DNA of 64,000 bases from Gaetbulibacter sp. 4G1 (GTDB lineage Bacteria; Bacteroidota; Bacteroidia; Flavobacteriales; Flavobacteriaceae): assembly GCF_002741945.1 (NCBI RefSeq), contig NZ_MDVN01000024.1, positions 62,001 to 126,000 on the forward strand. Reading direction: 5' to 3'. Made by a program: the position numbers and the translations under genes. The first letter of the stretch is position 1, and the number at the start of each line of letters is the position of its first letter. The notes below the pieces were generated by a model that worked only from the letters and a program-made list of their open reading frames with translations, did no database searches and was not told where the DNA came from. Positions 28,853 to 38,418 of the stretch are shown in pieces.

Positions 28853-29809
28853 TTAAAAAACCAATTCCATTTTTATATCGCTGCGATTATATGGACTATT
28901 AGACTCTATTGGAATTTCAATAAACCCATACTTTCTGTAAATGTAAATAGCATTTTCAAGCTTTCTATTAGAGTAGAGTATAAGCTTTGGCAACCCCATT
29001 GATTTTGCAAAATCAATACAGTATTGCATCAGATGCTGCCCAATTTTTAAGCCTCTACTTTCTGGCGAAACTGCCATTTTAGTTAACTCAAATAAGCCGT
29101 CGTTACCAATTGGCATTAATGCCACAGTACCAACAATTTGGTTGTCTTTTTTTGCAAAAAATATGTGCCCGCCTTTATTTATTATATAAGTTTCAGGCTT
29201 ACCTAATACCTCTTCATCATAAGGCTCAACATAAAAATAAGTTTGTAGCCATTCTCTGTTTAGTTCGTAAAAGTCTTTTGAATATTGACTTTCAAACGAA
29301 ATGATTTCTATATCCCGTGTTTTTGTAGTATTCATTTTAATATGTTTAATTATTGTGTCACTAAAGCTTTTAGTATTAAGTTTGTTTTCAAGAGAATTTA
29401 AATGTTCAATTAAAGAACTAGATGTTTCTAAAGTATAATCCTTAATAACTACATCTATACTTTTCCAAATAGGTTTTAGCTTTATTATTGAATCTTTTCC
29501 CTTTTTAGATAGATGAATTATTTTTTTTCTTTTATCTACTTCATCATGCTTAAATATTATAAAGCCTTTGTTGTTCAATTTGTTAATTGCTTGAGTTATT
29601 GCTGGTTGCGAAAACTGCAAAGCGTTTTGTATTTCTGTATTTGTAACCCCATCTTTATTCACTATTATTTTAAATATTGGAAATAGGTAAGGATCAAAAT
29701 CTATATTAAAATAATCGTATACAATTTGAGTTTCCTTCATCATATATTCGCTTACTCTTTTTAATCTTGAGCCTAAAGCTAGTTCACCTAATCCTCTTAA
29801 TGCATCCAT
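28853..29809 (-). CDS. MarR-type regulator fused to a GNAT acetyltransferase
   Basis: The 318-residue protein has an N-terminal MarR winged helix (about 45-140: NTEIQNALQFSQPAITQAINKL, then KGFIIFKHDEVDKRKKIIHLS). A complete C-terminal GNAT domain (about 165-318) contains the acetyl-CoA loop SRGLKIGQHLM. The fusion joins DNA binding and acetyl transfer in one chain, a recurring two-domain architecture. The acetyl acceptor and regulated genes are unknown. It is monocistronic and convergent with dnaK. Confidence 0.9.
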   Translation of the reverse strand: MDALRGLGELALGSRLKRVSEYMMKETQIVYDYFNIDFDPYLFPIFKIIVNKDGVTNTEIQNALQFSQPAITQAINKLNNKGFIIFKHDEVDKRKKIIHLSKKGKDSIIKLKPIWKSIDVVIKDYTLETSSSLIEHLNSLENKLNTKSFSDTIIKHIKMNTTKTRDIEIISFESQYSKDFYELNREWLQTYFYVEPYDEEVLGKPETYIINKGGHIFFAKKDNQIVGTVALMPIGNDGLFELTKMAVSPESRGLKIGQHLMQYCIDFAKSMGLPKLILYSNRKLENAIYIYRKYGFIEIPIESNSPYNRSDIKMELVF

Positions 29810-29873
29810 AATATTACTATTTATATAAGTGCTTATGTAAATTTATAAAATTTATTTTAATTATCTATATTTT

Positions 29874-30884
29874 TTAAGCTTTAATGTAATCTGTAATTAA
29901 ATAGGTGATAAGCTTACCAACTTGATTTGCCGTTTTCTTTTTAGGTGCAGCCTCACAAATATGCAAATATGTAGCATTTTTATGTTTTGCAAAAAAACTA
30001 ACAAACTGTCTCGTTTTTTTTGTGCTAAACCCAGATGGAGTCATTGCGCTGCTTGGAATATTTTCAATGGCATCACAATCTATTTCAATACCAAACTTGT
30101 TTTCTGAAATAAATTCGGAAACTTGCTCTAATTCTTTTTTAAATTTTAATTCATTTCTAACTTCTAAGGCTTCATACGTATTGTATTTAATCGTTTTGGT
30201 TTTATCTAATATCTTAAAAATGGTATCAGAAGTATAGTTTTCATGCAATCCAAAAATAAAATAACGCTCTAAAAATCCTTCCGCGTAAGCGTAACTAAAA
30301 CCATTTCCGCTATGTCTGCCTTCTTCTGACCTGAAATCGCTATGTGCATCAAAATTAACAATATTAATGGGCTTATTTAACGCTAATGATGCGCCTTTAA
30401 TATTACCATACGCGTTATTATGTCCGCCACCAATAGCTATAGCTTTTTTTCCAGACGAAATAATTAATTGCATTATATGTGCTACATAATTATCAATACG
30501 TTCAACAATTTTTCTAGCTTTTTGAATATCTCTTTTTTTGCTTTGATTGAGTTTTGAAACTTCTAATAATTCATCAGAAAAATCTAGGTGCCCTAAAATT
30601 AAAACTGAATTTGCTTTAGTAAACGTATTACTTTGTATGTTTAATAAAACTTTTAATGTGGCTTCCCAAGCTAGTGAAGCTCCTGTTTTTCCGTAGTTTG
30701 CAAAAACACCAACATCTTCAGGTAACCCAATTATTACATGTGTAACATCCAAACTTTTAAGTTGTTCGTATATATTGGAAATATCGGTTAACATTTTAAC
30801 ATGTTCGCCAAATTTGGATTCACCAGTACGTTTGTTTAATAGTTTATTAAGCGTAATGTTGTTAAATAAAACAAGTTTATCCAT
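29874..30884 (-). CDS. Arginase/formimidoylglutamase-family ureohydrolase
   Basis: The 336-residue protein has the manganese-binding signatures of the ureohydrolase fold: GGGHNNAYGN, NFDAHSDFRSEEGRHSG, and IEIDCDAIENIPSSAM (the D-x-D of the third motif). The N-terminal 130 residues are a longer, divergent extension. Members include arginase, agmatinase and formimidoylglutamase (HutG). The GNGF after the His motif and overall style resemble flavobacterial formimidoylglutamase, but no hut genes adjoin, so the substrate is uncertain. Confidence 0.85.
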   Translation of the reverse strand: MDKLVLFNNITLNKLLNKRTGESKFGEHVKMLTDISNIYEQLKSLDVTHVIIGLPEDVGVFANYGKTGASLAWEATLKVLLNIQSNTFTKANSVLILGHLDFSDELLEVSKLNQSKKRDIQKARKIVERIDNYVAHIMQLIISSGKKAIAIGGGHNNAYGNIKGASLALNKPINIVNFDAHSDFRSEEGRHSGNGFSYAYAEGFLERYFIFGLHENYTSDTIFKILDKTKTIKYNTYEALEVRNELKFKKELEQVSEFISENKFGIEIDCDAIENIPSSAMTPSGFSTKKTRQFVSFFAKHKNATYLHICEAAPKKKTANQVGKLITYLITDYIKA

Positions 30885-31008
30885 CTAGTAATTATAATTT
30901 ATTTTGAAGATTAAAATTAATCAATATTTATTAAAAACATTAGGAAAGTTAAAGTATTAAAAATTTAAATTAACAGTTAGACTCACAAACATTAAAACAA
31001 GTAAAATT

Positions 31009-31893
31009 ATGGAAAATAGCAAAAGTAATATGGGATTAAAAGTGGCTTTAGGAATCGCTTTAGTTTTATTTTTAGGAACAGGTTTTTATACCATGAACCT
31101 TTATCAAAAAAGTAATGAGGACAAAAAAGAATTAACTGAGCAAAAACAGTTAGTAATGAATGACTTAAATGCCATGGCTAAGCAATATGATGAAGCTATT
31201 GGAGAAAACGAAGTAGCAAATAACAATTTAATTGAAGCTAGAAGCAGAATTCAAGGTTTAATTGATTCTTTAAAAATATCTGAAACAAATGTAAAGAGTT
31301 TATGGAGATACAAAAAGAAATACCAGTCTTTACAAAAAGAAATGGATGTGTTATTAGCACAAAACGATTCGTTAAGAGTAGAGAATTCTTATTTAGCAAC
31401 ATCGTTAGATAGCACAAGAGTGCGTTTAGAAGAGCGTACTATGTTTACAGATTCTTTATTAGTACAAAATACAGCTTTAGCTGAAGTTGTTGAAAATGCA
31501 GCAGTTTTAAACACTGTAGGTTTAAAAGGTTTTGGAGTTATTGAAAGAACTTCTGGTAAATTAATTCCAACTGAAAGAGCTTCTAGAGTTGATAAAATTA
31601 GAGTTTGTTTTACTGTTGCAAAAAATGCATTGGTACAAGCAGGAGATCAAGAATTATACGTACAAGTTATAGACCCTAAAAACAATACATTAGGATCTAA
31701 CGAGCAAGTACAGTTTGGAGAAAAAACATTAAACTATAGTATAATAAGCAAGTTTAATTATGAAAATGGAAGCCTTAATATTTGTGAGTTTGTTGCATCA
31801 AAAGGCGCAGAAAAATTTGAAAAAGGACGTTATACAGTAAACGTTTTTAACGAAAAAGATTTAGTTTCTAGCTCAGAGTTTACCTTGAAGTAA
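31009..31893 (+). CDS. Membrane-anchored coiled-coil protein of unknown function
   Basis: The 294-residue protein has an N-terminal membrane helix (about 10-29). A long coiled coil (about 30-165) follows, with heptad-like runs such as KKYQSLQKEMDVLLAQND. A C-terminal globular beta-rich domain (about 175-294) contains TERASRVDKIRVCFTVAKN and ends in SSEFTLK. The arrangement suggests a spacer-type envelope protein with the C-terminal domain outside the inner membrane. I do not recognise it as a named family. It has a strong terminator. Confidence 0.75.
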   Translation: MENSKSNMGLKVALGIALVLFLGTGFYTMNLYQKSNEDKKELTEQKQLVMNDLNAMAKQYDEAIGENEVANNNLIEARSRIQGLIDSLKISETNVKSLWRYKKKYQSLQKEMDVLLAQNDSLRVENSYLATSLDSTRVRLEERTMFTDSLLVQNTALAEVVENAAVLNTVGLKGFGVIERTSGKLIPTERASRVDKIRVCFTVAKNALVQAGDQELYVQVIDPKNNTLGSNEQVQFGEKTLNYSIISKFNYENGSLNICEFVASKGAEKFEKGRYTVNVFNEKDLVSSSEFTLK

Positions 31894-31917
31894 ACATCAT
31901 TATATAACACTTAAGAG

Positions 31918-31951
31918 CAAAACCTCAAGTTTTTAACTTGAGGTTTTTTTT
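31918..31951 (+). terminator. Rho-independent terminator of the coiled-coil gene
   Basis: AAAACCTCAAGTT and AACTTGAGGTTTT form a 13-base-pair hairpin followed by a T run, 25 bases after the stop codon. Confidence 0.88.
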
Positions 31952-32094
31952 GTTTCATTAATTTGCAATTGATACCATGCAGAGTGGGGAAGGGTAATAA
32001 TAAAATAATTTGTTGCCTTTTTTATTTGTTGTCATTCAAGATATAACTATCTTTAAGAGGACAAATTTTAACGAAACCAAAAAACTAAAACATT

Positions 32095-32235
32095 ATGGAA
32101 GGATATTGTGTAAAATGTAAAGACAAAAAAGAAATTAAAGATGGTGCCGAAGTTACTATGAAAAATGGTAGAAAAGCTATGAAGGGAAAATGCCCTACAT
32201 GCGGTACAGGAATGTTTAGAATACTAGGCAAGTAA
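32095..32235 (+). CDS. Small DUF5679-type zinc-ribbon protein
   Basis: This 46-residue ORF starts MEGYCVKCKDKKEI and ends KCPTCGTGMFRILGK. Two CxxC pairs (YCVKC and KCPTC) form a predicted zinc ribbon, and the middle is basic (MKNGRKAMKGK). The protein matches the small DUF5679 family, which is often annotated in bacteria without a function. TATCTTTA upstream (about 32048) resembles the -7 element. RNA or DNA binding is possible from the ribbon and charge, but not shown. Confidence 0.8.
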   Translation: MEGYCVKCKDKKEIKDGAEVTMKNGRKAMKGKCPTCGTGMFRILGK

Positions 32236-32595
32236 ATATAACTTGTTTCAGAATTTTAAGGGAATTGGATTCCCAACTTACTTTATTTTAATAGCAACAG
32301 CATTTGTTCATAGCCGTTTTATATGCGCTATATAAGCATCTATTTTTATTTATATCCCTAAAAATATAAAAGACTATAATTTTTAAATTATAGTCTTTTT
32401 TTATTTTACTATTCATACAGTCGCTTGTCATTTAAGGGTTTCATTCAATTTATAAAGTTATACAAGGCATTTTTCTGTTTTTTATTGAATTGCAATAAGC
32501 ATATAAACAAGTTTTTTTGCAAATTGCAGACAAACTAATTAAGAATAAGGCAGAAGCTATAACTTTATGGTAAGTAAATTGCAATCTTATAATAA
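32236..32595 (+). other. 360-base intergenic stretch with a terminator and repeated ATTGCA motifs
   Basis: No gene is seen here. A hairpin at 32367-32403 (AAAAGACTATAATTT pairing with AAATTATAGTCTTTT, then T run) ends the upstream transcript, about 130 bases after the DUF5679 stop. Before the Crp/Fnr gene the motif AATTGCA occurs three times: AATTGCAAT at 32488-32496, AATTGCAG at 32522-32529 and AATTGCAAT at 32577-32585. The last is 11 bases before the ATG. These could be operator sites for self-regulation. Confidence 0.6.
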
Positions 32596-33168
32596 ATGAA
32601 TAGAAACTTTACTTTCTTAAACTCTATTTCTGACATATCAGAAGAGACCTTTTCTGAAATTAAAAAAATAACGACTTTTAAAAGAATAGAGGCAGGAACA
32701 CAAATAGTAAAATTAGATGATGTACCTTCTAAGGCATATATGATAGTTTCTGGTATTATTCGTTGTTATTTAATAACAGAATCTGGTAAAGAGTTTAACA
32801 AAAGTTTTTATTTACCTGTAAGTTTTGCAGCTTCTTTAACCGCTTTAATGAAGAGAAAACCATCATCATTTGTTTTTGAAGCATTGACAGATTGTAAAAT
32901 TTATGAGATAGACTATTATAAATTAATGCGATTATGCGAAGCAAACGATAATCTTAAATCATTATATACCAAAATATTAGAGTTTTTGTATGTAAAGTAT
33001 GAAAAACGTTTGGTAGAGTCTATGTCGCTAAATGCTACAGGTCGTTATTTAGAATTACAAAAGCAAATACCAAATGTTGATGAGCTGATTTCTCAATATC
33101 ACATTGCATCATATTTAGGAATAACATCAGTACAGTTAAGCAGAATTAGAAAAAAATTAGACCGTTAA
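32596..33168 (+). CDS. Crp/Fnr-family transcriptional regulator
   Basis: The 190-residue protein has an N-terminal cyclic-nucleotide-binding-type beta barrel (about 20-110, with GTQIVKLDDVPSKAYMIVSG) and a C-terminal helix-turn-helix (about 160-188: HIASYLGITSVQLSRIRKKL). No cysteine ligands for an Fnr-type iron-sulfur cluster are clustered at the N-terminus, and the cAMP-contact residues do not look conserved, so the signal is unknown. Members of this Bacteroidota group often control stress or respiration genes. Confidence 0.9.
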   Translation: MNRNFTFLNSISDISEETFSEIKKITTFKRIEAGTQIVKLDDVPSKAYMIVSGIIRCYLITESGKEFNKSFYLPVSFAASLTALMKRKPSSFVFEALTDCKIYEIDYYKLMRLCEANDNLKSLYTKILEFLYVKYEKRLVESMSLNATGRYLELQKQIPNVDELISQYHIASYLGITSVQLSRIRKKLDR

Positions 33169-33268
33169 TTAACATATGTTAATTTTTAAGAATATGTTAA
33201 ATTATATATTTGACTCGATTTCCTTGTTAATTGTAAACTATTATTTAAGGATTGATAGCTAACCAACC

Positions 33269-33302
33269 AAAAAAACAGGTATAAATTATACCTGTTTTTT
33301 TA
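33269..33302. terminator. Bidirectional terminator between the Crp/Fnr gene and fumC
   Basis: AAAAACAGGTATAA and TTATACCTGTTTTT pair with almost no loop, with an A run on one side and a T run on the other. It serves both convergent genes. Confidence 0.88.
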
Positions 33303-33325
33303 TATATTGAGTTTTGTAAATTGTT

Positions 33326-34723
33326 TTACTTTAAACTTCCAACCATATCTTCAGGTTTAACCCAAGCATCATAATCTTCAGCTGTTACATAACCTAAATT
33401 AATAGCTTCTTCTTTTAATGTAGTACCGTTTTTATGCGCTGTATTTGCAATTTCTGCAGCTTTATAATATCCAATTTTCGTATTTAAAGCCGTTACTAGC
33501 ATTAAAGAGTTATTTAATAGTTTAGTTATTACTTCATGATTTGGTTCTATACCAATGGCGCAATTTAAATCAAAGCTTATGCATGCATCTCCAATTAATT
33601 GTGCAGATTGCAACAGATTTGCCGCCATTACAGGCTTGAAAACGTTTAGTTCATAATGGCCTTGTAATCCGCCAACGCTAATGGCAACATCGTTACCTAA
33701 AACTTGTGCGCAAACCATTGTTAAAGCTTCACATTGGGTTGGGTTTACTTTTCCAGGCATAATAGAACTACCTGGTTCGTTAGCTGGAATTATAATTTCT
33801 CCTATACCAGAACGCGGTCCAGATGCCATCATCCTAATATCATTTGCTATTTTATTTAATGATACTGCTAGTTGCTTTAATGCGCCATGAGTTTCTACAA
33901 TAGCATCATGTGCTGCCAACGCTTCAAATTTATTTGGAGCTGTTATAAAAGGCAACTTTGTAAATTCTGCAATATATTCAGCAACACGCTTACTGTAACC
34001 TTTTGGTGTATTCAACCCAGTGCCAACTGCTGTGCCACCTAAGGCTAATTCGCTTAAATGGGGTAGAGTGTTCTCTAAAGCTTTAATACCATGATTTAAT
34101 TGGGCTACATAACCAGAAAGCTCTTGTCCAAGTGTAAGTGGTGTAGCATCCATTAAATGCGTACGGCCAATTTTTACTACGTTTTTAAACTCTTCTGCCT
34201 TTTTATTCAAGGTATCTCGTAGTTGTTTTACACCAGGAATTGTTGTTTCTACAACTTTTTTATAAGCTGCAATGTGCATTCCCGTTGGAAATGTATCGTT
34301 TGAAGATTGCGATTTATTTACATCGTCATTTGGCTGTATTGTTTTTTCTCCTTCACCAATAACTTTACCAGCTAATTGATGCGCTCTATTTGCAACAACT
34401 TCATTTACATTCATATTACTTTGCGTTCCAGAGCCAGTTTGCCATATAACTAATGGAAATTGGTTGTCGTGTTTCCCTTCTAGAATTTCATCGCAAACCT
34501 GAGCAATTAAATCACGTTTTTCAATTGGTAATACTCCAAGTTCGCAATTCGTATATGCAGCAGCTTTTTTAAGATAAGCAAAGCCATAAACTATTTCTAA
34601 AGGCATAGAAGCTGGAGTTCCAATTTTAAAGTTATTTCTTGAGCGTTCTGTTTGTGCTCCCCAAAGTTTATCGGCAGGTACTTTTACCTCACCCATAGTA
34701 TCTTTTTCTATTCTGTAACTCAT
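33326..34723 (-). CDS. fumC: Class II fumarate hydratase
   Basis: The 465-residue TCA-cycle enzyme interconverts fumarate and malate without an iron-sulfur cluster. Signatures are [33 protein letters not shown] with the catalytic His, and [16 protein letters not shown], the flexible active-site loop with the catalytic Ser. The length is normal. It is a single gene with a -7 element at 34750-34757 on its strand. Confidence 0.97.
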   Translation of the reverse strand: MSYRIEKDTMGEVKVPADKLWGAQTERSRNNFKIGTPASMPLEIVYGFAYLKKAAAYTNCELGVLPIEKRDLIAQVCDEILEGKHDNQFPLVIWQTGSGTQSNMNVNEVVANRAHQLAGKVIGEGEKTIQPNDDVNKSQSSNDTFPTGMHIAAYKKVVETTIPGVKQLRDTLNKKAEEFKNVVKIGRTHLMDATPLTLGQELSGYVAQLNHGIKALENTLPHLSELALGGTAVGTGLNTPKGYSKRVAEYIAEFTKLPFITAPNKFEALAAHDAIVETHGALKQLAVSLNKIANDIRMMASGPRSGIGEIIIPANEPGSSIMPGKVNPTQCEALTMVCAQVLGNDVAISVGGLQGHYELNVFKPVMAANLLQSAQLIGDACISFDLNCAIGIEPNHEVITKLLNNSLMLVTALNTKIGYYKAAEIANTAHKNGTTLKEEAINLGYVTAEDYDAWVKPEDMVGSLK

Positions 34724-34749
34724 AGTAATAATGATTTAATTGTATGATG

Positions 34750-34757
34750 CAAAGTTA
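34750..34757 (-). promoter_or_regulatory. -7 promoter element of fumC
   Basis: TAACTTTG on the minus strand matches TAnnTTTG and is followed by CATC, 27 bases before the ATG. The -33 element is not clear. Confidence 0.5.
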
Positions 34758-34899
34758 ATTGTTTTAAGGTGTTTTCTATTATGATATTTGTTAGTTTTTT
34801 ATTACTACTTTTTAACATTTATATAACGTATCTTTTCATGCTGTTTGATTAAAATCTACTAATTTAGTAGGATTAAAAAATAATTATAAAAATAATATT

Positions 34900-35541
34900 A
34901 TGGCAACAATTAGATTAGGGGACGAGGCACCGAATTTTACTGCTGAATCTTCAGAAGGAAATATTAATTTTCATGAATGGTTAGGGAATAGCTGGGGTAT
35001 TTTATTTTCTCACCCAGCCGATTATACTCCAGTTTGTACTACTGAGTTAGGAACTGTAGCAAAGTATAAAGATGAATTTGATAAACGTAATGTTAAAGTT
35101 GTAGCATTAAGTGTTGATGGAGTTGAGTCTCATCATGGATGGATAAATGATATAAATGAAACTCAAAATACAACAGTAAATTTCCCAATTATTGCAGATG
35201 AGGACCGGAAAGTTTCTGAACTTTATGATATGATTCACCCTAATGCAGATAGTAAACTTACTGTACGATCGGTTTTTGTTATTGATGATAATAAAAAAGT
35301 TAAGTTAATTATTACTTATCCTGCTTCAACAGGTAGGAACTTTGATGAGCTATTGCGTGTTATAGATTCTTTACAATTAACAGCTTATCACAAAGTAGCT
35401 ACGCCAGCCAATTGGAATCATGGTGATGATGTTGTGGTAGTTCCTGCTGTAGCAACTGAAGATATTCCAAGTATATTTCCAAAAGGGTTTAAAGAGGTGA
35501 AGCCTTATTTGAGACTAACACCACAACCAAATATAGATTAG
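34900..35541 (+). CDS. 1-Cys peroxiredoxin (Prx6 family)
   Basis: The 213-residue protein has the peroxidatic cysteine C46 in FSHPADYTPVCTTEL. It is the only cysteine in the protein, as expected for Prx6. LSVDGVESHHGWINDI and the C-terminal VVVVPAVATEDIPSIFPKGF are typical of the family. It reduces hydrogen or lipid peroxides with an external thiol. An imperfect leader dyad CTACTAA-T-TTAGTAG (34856-34870) lies 30 bases before the start. It is the fourth peroxide-removing enzyme of the window. Confidence 0.95.
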   Translation: MATIRLGDEAPNFTAESSEGNINFHEWLGNSWGILFSHPADYTPVCTTELGTVAKYKDEFDKRNVKVVALSVDGVESHHGWINDINETQNTTVNFPIIADEDRKVSELYDMIHPNADSKLTVRSVFVIDDNKKVKLIITYPASTGRNFDELLRVIDSLQLTAYHKVATPANWNHGDDVVVVPAVATEDIPSIFPKGFKEVKPYLRLTPQPNID

Positions 35542-35573
35542 TTAAAAACTCTTTAATAAATTTTAATTTGATA

Positions 35574-35604
35574 TTGTAAAACACGACTCTTTATTATATC
35601 TTTG
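35574..35604 (+). promoter_or_regulatory. Promoter of the small membrane protein gene
   Basis: TTG (35574-35576) followed after 20 bases by TATCTTTG (35597-35604) fits the Bacteroidota -33/-7 consensus well. It lies 29 bases before the ATG at 35634. Confidence 0.65.
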
Positions 35605-35633
35605 CATAAGATTTTTAAAAGACACTGACAATT

Positions 35634-35810
35634 ATGTTTGATTTTGATCAATATTTAGGATTTTTAGCTTTTTTAACCATTTTAACAATCGGTTTTTGGT
35701 TAATGATATTTTTATTAACATTTGTAATTCCTTATTGGATTGGAGGTTCTTTAATTGAAAGATTAAAAGAAATTAGAGAAGAGAAAAAGGCTAAGCGAAA
35801 TGCGGCTTAA
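35634..35810 (+). CDS. Small single-helix membrane protein
   Basis: This 58-residue ORF encodes MFDFDQYLGFLAFLTILTI, then a long hydrophobic stretch (residues 8-38) and a charged tail (RLKEIREEKKAKRNAA). It has a good promoter and its own terminator (35833-35862), so it is very likely a real gene. No family is recognised; the shape suggests a small inner-membrane protein with a cytoplasmic basic tail. Confidence 0.7.
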   Translation: MFDFDQYLGFLAFLTILTIGFWLMIFLLTFVIPYWIGGSLIERLKEIREEKKAKRNAA

Positions 35811-35832
35811 AATATAAGTTTATATATTATAA

Positions 35833-35862
35833 AAAAAGGAAGCTATTTGGCTTCCTTTTTTT
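35833..35862. terminator. Bidirectional terminator
   Basis: AAAAAGGAAGC and GCTTCCTTTTT pair around a six-base loop, with A and T runs on opposite sides. It ends the small membrane protein gene and the convergent receptor gene. Confidence 0.88.
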
Positions 35863-35883
35863 ATGAACTTTATTTAAAAGATA

Positions 35884-38337
35884 CTACATATCCATTCCTC
35901 CACCGCCATTAAAATCTCCTGAACGTTCTCGTTTTTTCTTTTGATTAAATCTGTAGGTAACAGAAACGTTGTATATGCGCCCGCCTCTAAATTGAATTTC
36001 TTGATATGCTGTAAATGTTTCTGCAGTAATATTATTACTAAAAAACGCACTGTTAAATACATCTCTTATATTAAAAGCGATAGAGGCTTTCTCCTTGAAT
36101 AAATCTTTACTAAAGGCAAGGTTTGCCGAAAAAATTCCATTCCTATCATTTTGTGCATCTAGGCTAGGTCCTCTATAATTTAAATTAGTTTGCCAATCAA
36201 TTTTGTATGGCAGTGTTAGCTTGTTTGATAACCTTGCTCTCCAAGTTAGATTGCTAGCACTCAAATCTACTCCATTAAAATCACCATCTCTTTCAAATTT
36301 AAAAATATTGAAATCGGTATTTATACGCCATTTTCTTGTTGGACTATAATTTACGTTTAATTCAAAGCCATAGCGGTTGTCTGTCCCTAAATTTACTGGA
36401 CCACGCTCAATTACAGGAAATTCTTCACCATCAACAAGTACAACAACACCAGTTTCTCTACTTACAAAAGCCATAATGTTTGATGAATGTGCGAAATAGA
36501 TAGATGAGGATATAGTGAGCTTATTAATTCTATTTAAATACCCTATTTCAAATGTATTCGAAAAAGTTGGGTTTAACCCTGGGTTACCTTGAAACACGTT
36601 AGTAACGCTAGAACGAGAGGGGAAGGGATTAAGCATAAAACCTCTTGGTCTTCTTATTCGTCTGTTATAACCTAAGGTGAAACTTTGAGATTCACTTAGC
36701 TCATAATTCAAATTAATTGTTGGAAATAACCCGTTTAATTTTTGTCTACTAAAGTCTCCACTAGTAGGTTGGTCTAGAGTGGTTTTAGTATTTTCCATTC
36801 GTAACCCCAATAAATACGAAAACTTACCTATTTTACTCCCAAATTGTGAATACAATGCTGTTATATATTGTTTAAAATTAAGGAGATTAGTAAGGTCTTG
36901 ATTGATGTTAAAATCTCCAGAATTTGGATCCAGCAGCAATACTTCAAAATCTGTAGCTCTTGTATTAAAATCGCCTCTAAACCCCATTTCTATTTGGCTG
37001 TTTTCTCCAATAGGCACTACATAATCGGTTTGTAATAGTATGCTTTGTTGATCTTCTATAGTTGAAACAATTTCAGAGTCAACACCGTTTACATTAATTA
37101 TAGAGTTTTCATCTTGATCTGTATCTTCATACTGAAAATCAAAAGTTAATTTGTGATCAGTTTTTTCAAAGTTTTTAGTAAAGTTAAGTGCATATTGTAT
37201 GGTTCTAGAATCTTGAGTTTCTGGATCCAATCTTGTGCTTTCACTTGTTGAATTGTTGATTTTGTTAAACTGTATAAGCTTATTAACAGAGTTGTTTTCA
37301 TTACCATTATCTCTATAAACAATAGATGATGTTAGAGACGCAGAGTCGTTAATATACCACTCAACACCAGTATTTGTTGTAAAACCTTTACTGGTATCAG
37401 TCCAATTACGTCTTTCATTTAAATCGGGTGTATTAACATCAAAATATTGCACATCATTATACCATCTTCCAAGTCTTTCCGAATAATTGTATGCCGTAGT
37501 ATTAAAAATATTAATATCACCAGTTCTATAATTTATATTTCCTGAAATACCGGCCGCAGTTGGGTGACCAACATTTGTTGTTATAGAACCGTTAAGCCCT
37601 TGTAACTTGCTTCTCCTTAAAATAATATTTAAAATTCCTGCAGTACCTTCTGCTTCATATCTAGCAGATGGAGAGGTTATAACTTCAACCTTTTCAATAG
37701 CATCAGCAGGTAATTGCTTTAGGGCATCAGTAGAGTTTAAACCAACTAATCCTGATGGTTTACCATTAATGAGTATGCGAACATTATCATTACCTCTTAG
37801 CGCTACATTACCTTCAGCATCGACCGAAACTGAAGGAACATTATCTAAAACATCACTTACAGTACCACCGCTGACGGTTAGATCTTTACCTACATTATAT
37901 ATTTTTTTATCTAGTTTAATTTCAACGGTAGTACGTTCTGCAATAACTTCAACTTCTGACAAAGACTCAGCATCAATTTCTAAGGAGAATAAGCCTATAT
38001 TTTCGTTTGCAGTTAGTTTTTTGTTTAGTATTCTTTGAGTTTTAAAAGCAATATATTCAATAGATATATCATAAACTCCAGTTTTTACAGGAATGCTAAA
38101 AACACCGTTTATATCGGTTATACCTCCAGTAACAATTTTGTTTTCTTTTTTACTAAAAAAAGCAATAGTAGCATATTCTAAAGGCTCTTGAGTTTCTTTG
38201 TCAATAACTTTTCCTGTTATTATTACTTCTTTAATTATTGAATTATTAATTGTAGAAGCTTCTGGCTTTTTAGGCTGTGAATTACCATTTGCGATGCAAA
38301 AAGTAAAAGAGAGGGCAAAAATAAAAAATTTGTTCAT
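35884..38337 (-). CDS. TonB-dependent-receptor-like outer-membrane beta-barrel protein
   Basis: The 817-residue protein has a signal peptide (about 1-20). A carboxypeptidase-D-like regulatory domain (about 38-125, VIDKETQEPLEYATIAFFSKK) and a plug-like domain (about 140-245, with NVPSVSVDAEGNVALRGNDN and IRIL-type motifs) follow. A large OMP_b-brl_3-type barrel extends to the C-terminus (ending GDFNGGGGMDM). Proteins of this kind span the outer membrane; many import substrates with TonB, but the ligand is unknown and no SusD or TonB genes adjoin. The terminal glycine-rich tail after the last barrel strand is unusual. Confidence 0.88.
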   Translation of the reverse strand: MNKFFIFALSFTFCIANGNSQPKKPEASTINNSIIKEVIITGKVIDKETQEPLEYATIAFFSKKENKIVTGGITDINGVFSIPVKTGVYDISIEYIAFKTQRILNKKLTANENIGLFSLEIDAESLSEVEVIAERTTVEIKLDKKIYNVGKDLTVSGGTVSDVLDNVPSVSVDAEGNVALRGNDNVRILINGKPSGLVGLNSTDALKQLPADAIEKVEVITSPSARYEAEGTAGILNIILRRSKLQGLNGSITTNVGHPTAAGISGNINYRTGDINIFNTTAYNYSERLGRWYNDVQYFDVNTPDLNERRNWTDTSKGFTTNTGVEWYINDSASLTSSIVYRDNGNENNSVNKLIQFNKINNSTSESTRLDPETQDSRTIQYALNFTKNFEKTDHKLTFDFQYEDTDQDENSIINVNGVDSEIVSTIEDQQSILLQTDYVVPIGENSQIEMGFRGDFNTRATDFEVLLLDPNSGDFNINQDLTNLLNFKQYITALYSQFGSKIGKFSYLLGLRMENTKTTLDQPTSGDFSRQKLNGLFPTINLNYELSESQSFTLGYNRRIRRPRGFMLNPFPSRSSVTNVFQGNPGLNPTFSNTFEIGYLNRINKLTISSSIYFAHSSNIMAFVSRETGVVVLVDGEEFPVIERGPVNLGTDNRYGFELNVNYSPTRKWRINTDFNIFKFERDGDFNGVDLSASNLTWRARLSNKLTLPYKIDWQTNLNYRGPSLDAQNDRNGIFSANLAFSKDLFKEKASIAFNIRDVFNSAFFSNNITAETFTAYQEIQFRGGRIYNVSVTYRFNQKKKRERSGDFNGGGGMDM

Positions 38338-38418
38338 GGTTAGGTTTACCGTTTTAGACAGTAAAAATAACCTATGGTTTAAGGCGAAGTGGTTAAATGT
38401 TTGTTAAAAGATTATCTT

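Noticed and set aside
34856-34870. Dyad CTACTAA-T-TTAGTAG upstream of the 1-Cys peroxiredoxin as a shared peroxide operator with katG
   Set aside because: A similar string occurs in the katG terminator, but that copy is a terminator stem. Short A/T-rich dyads are common here and no second regulatory copy is seen.
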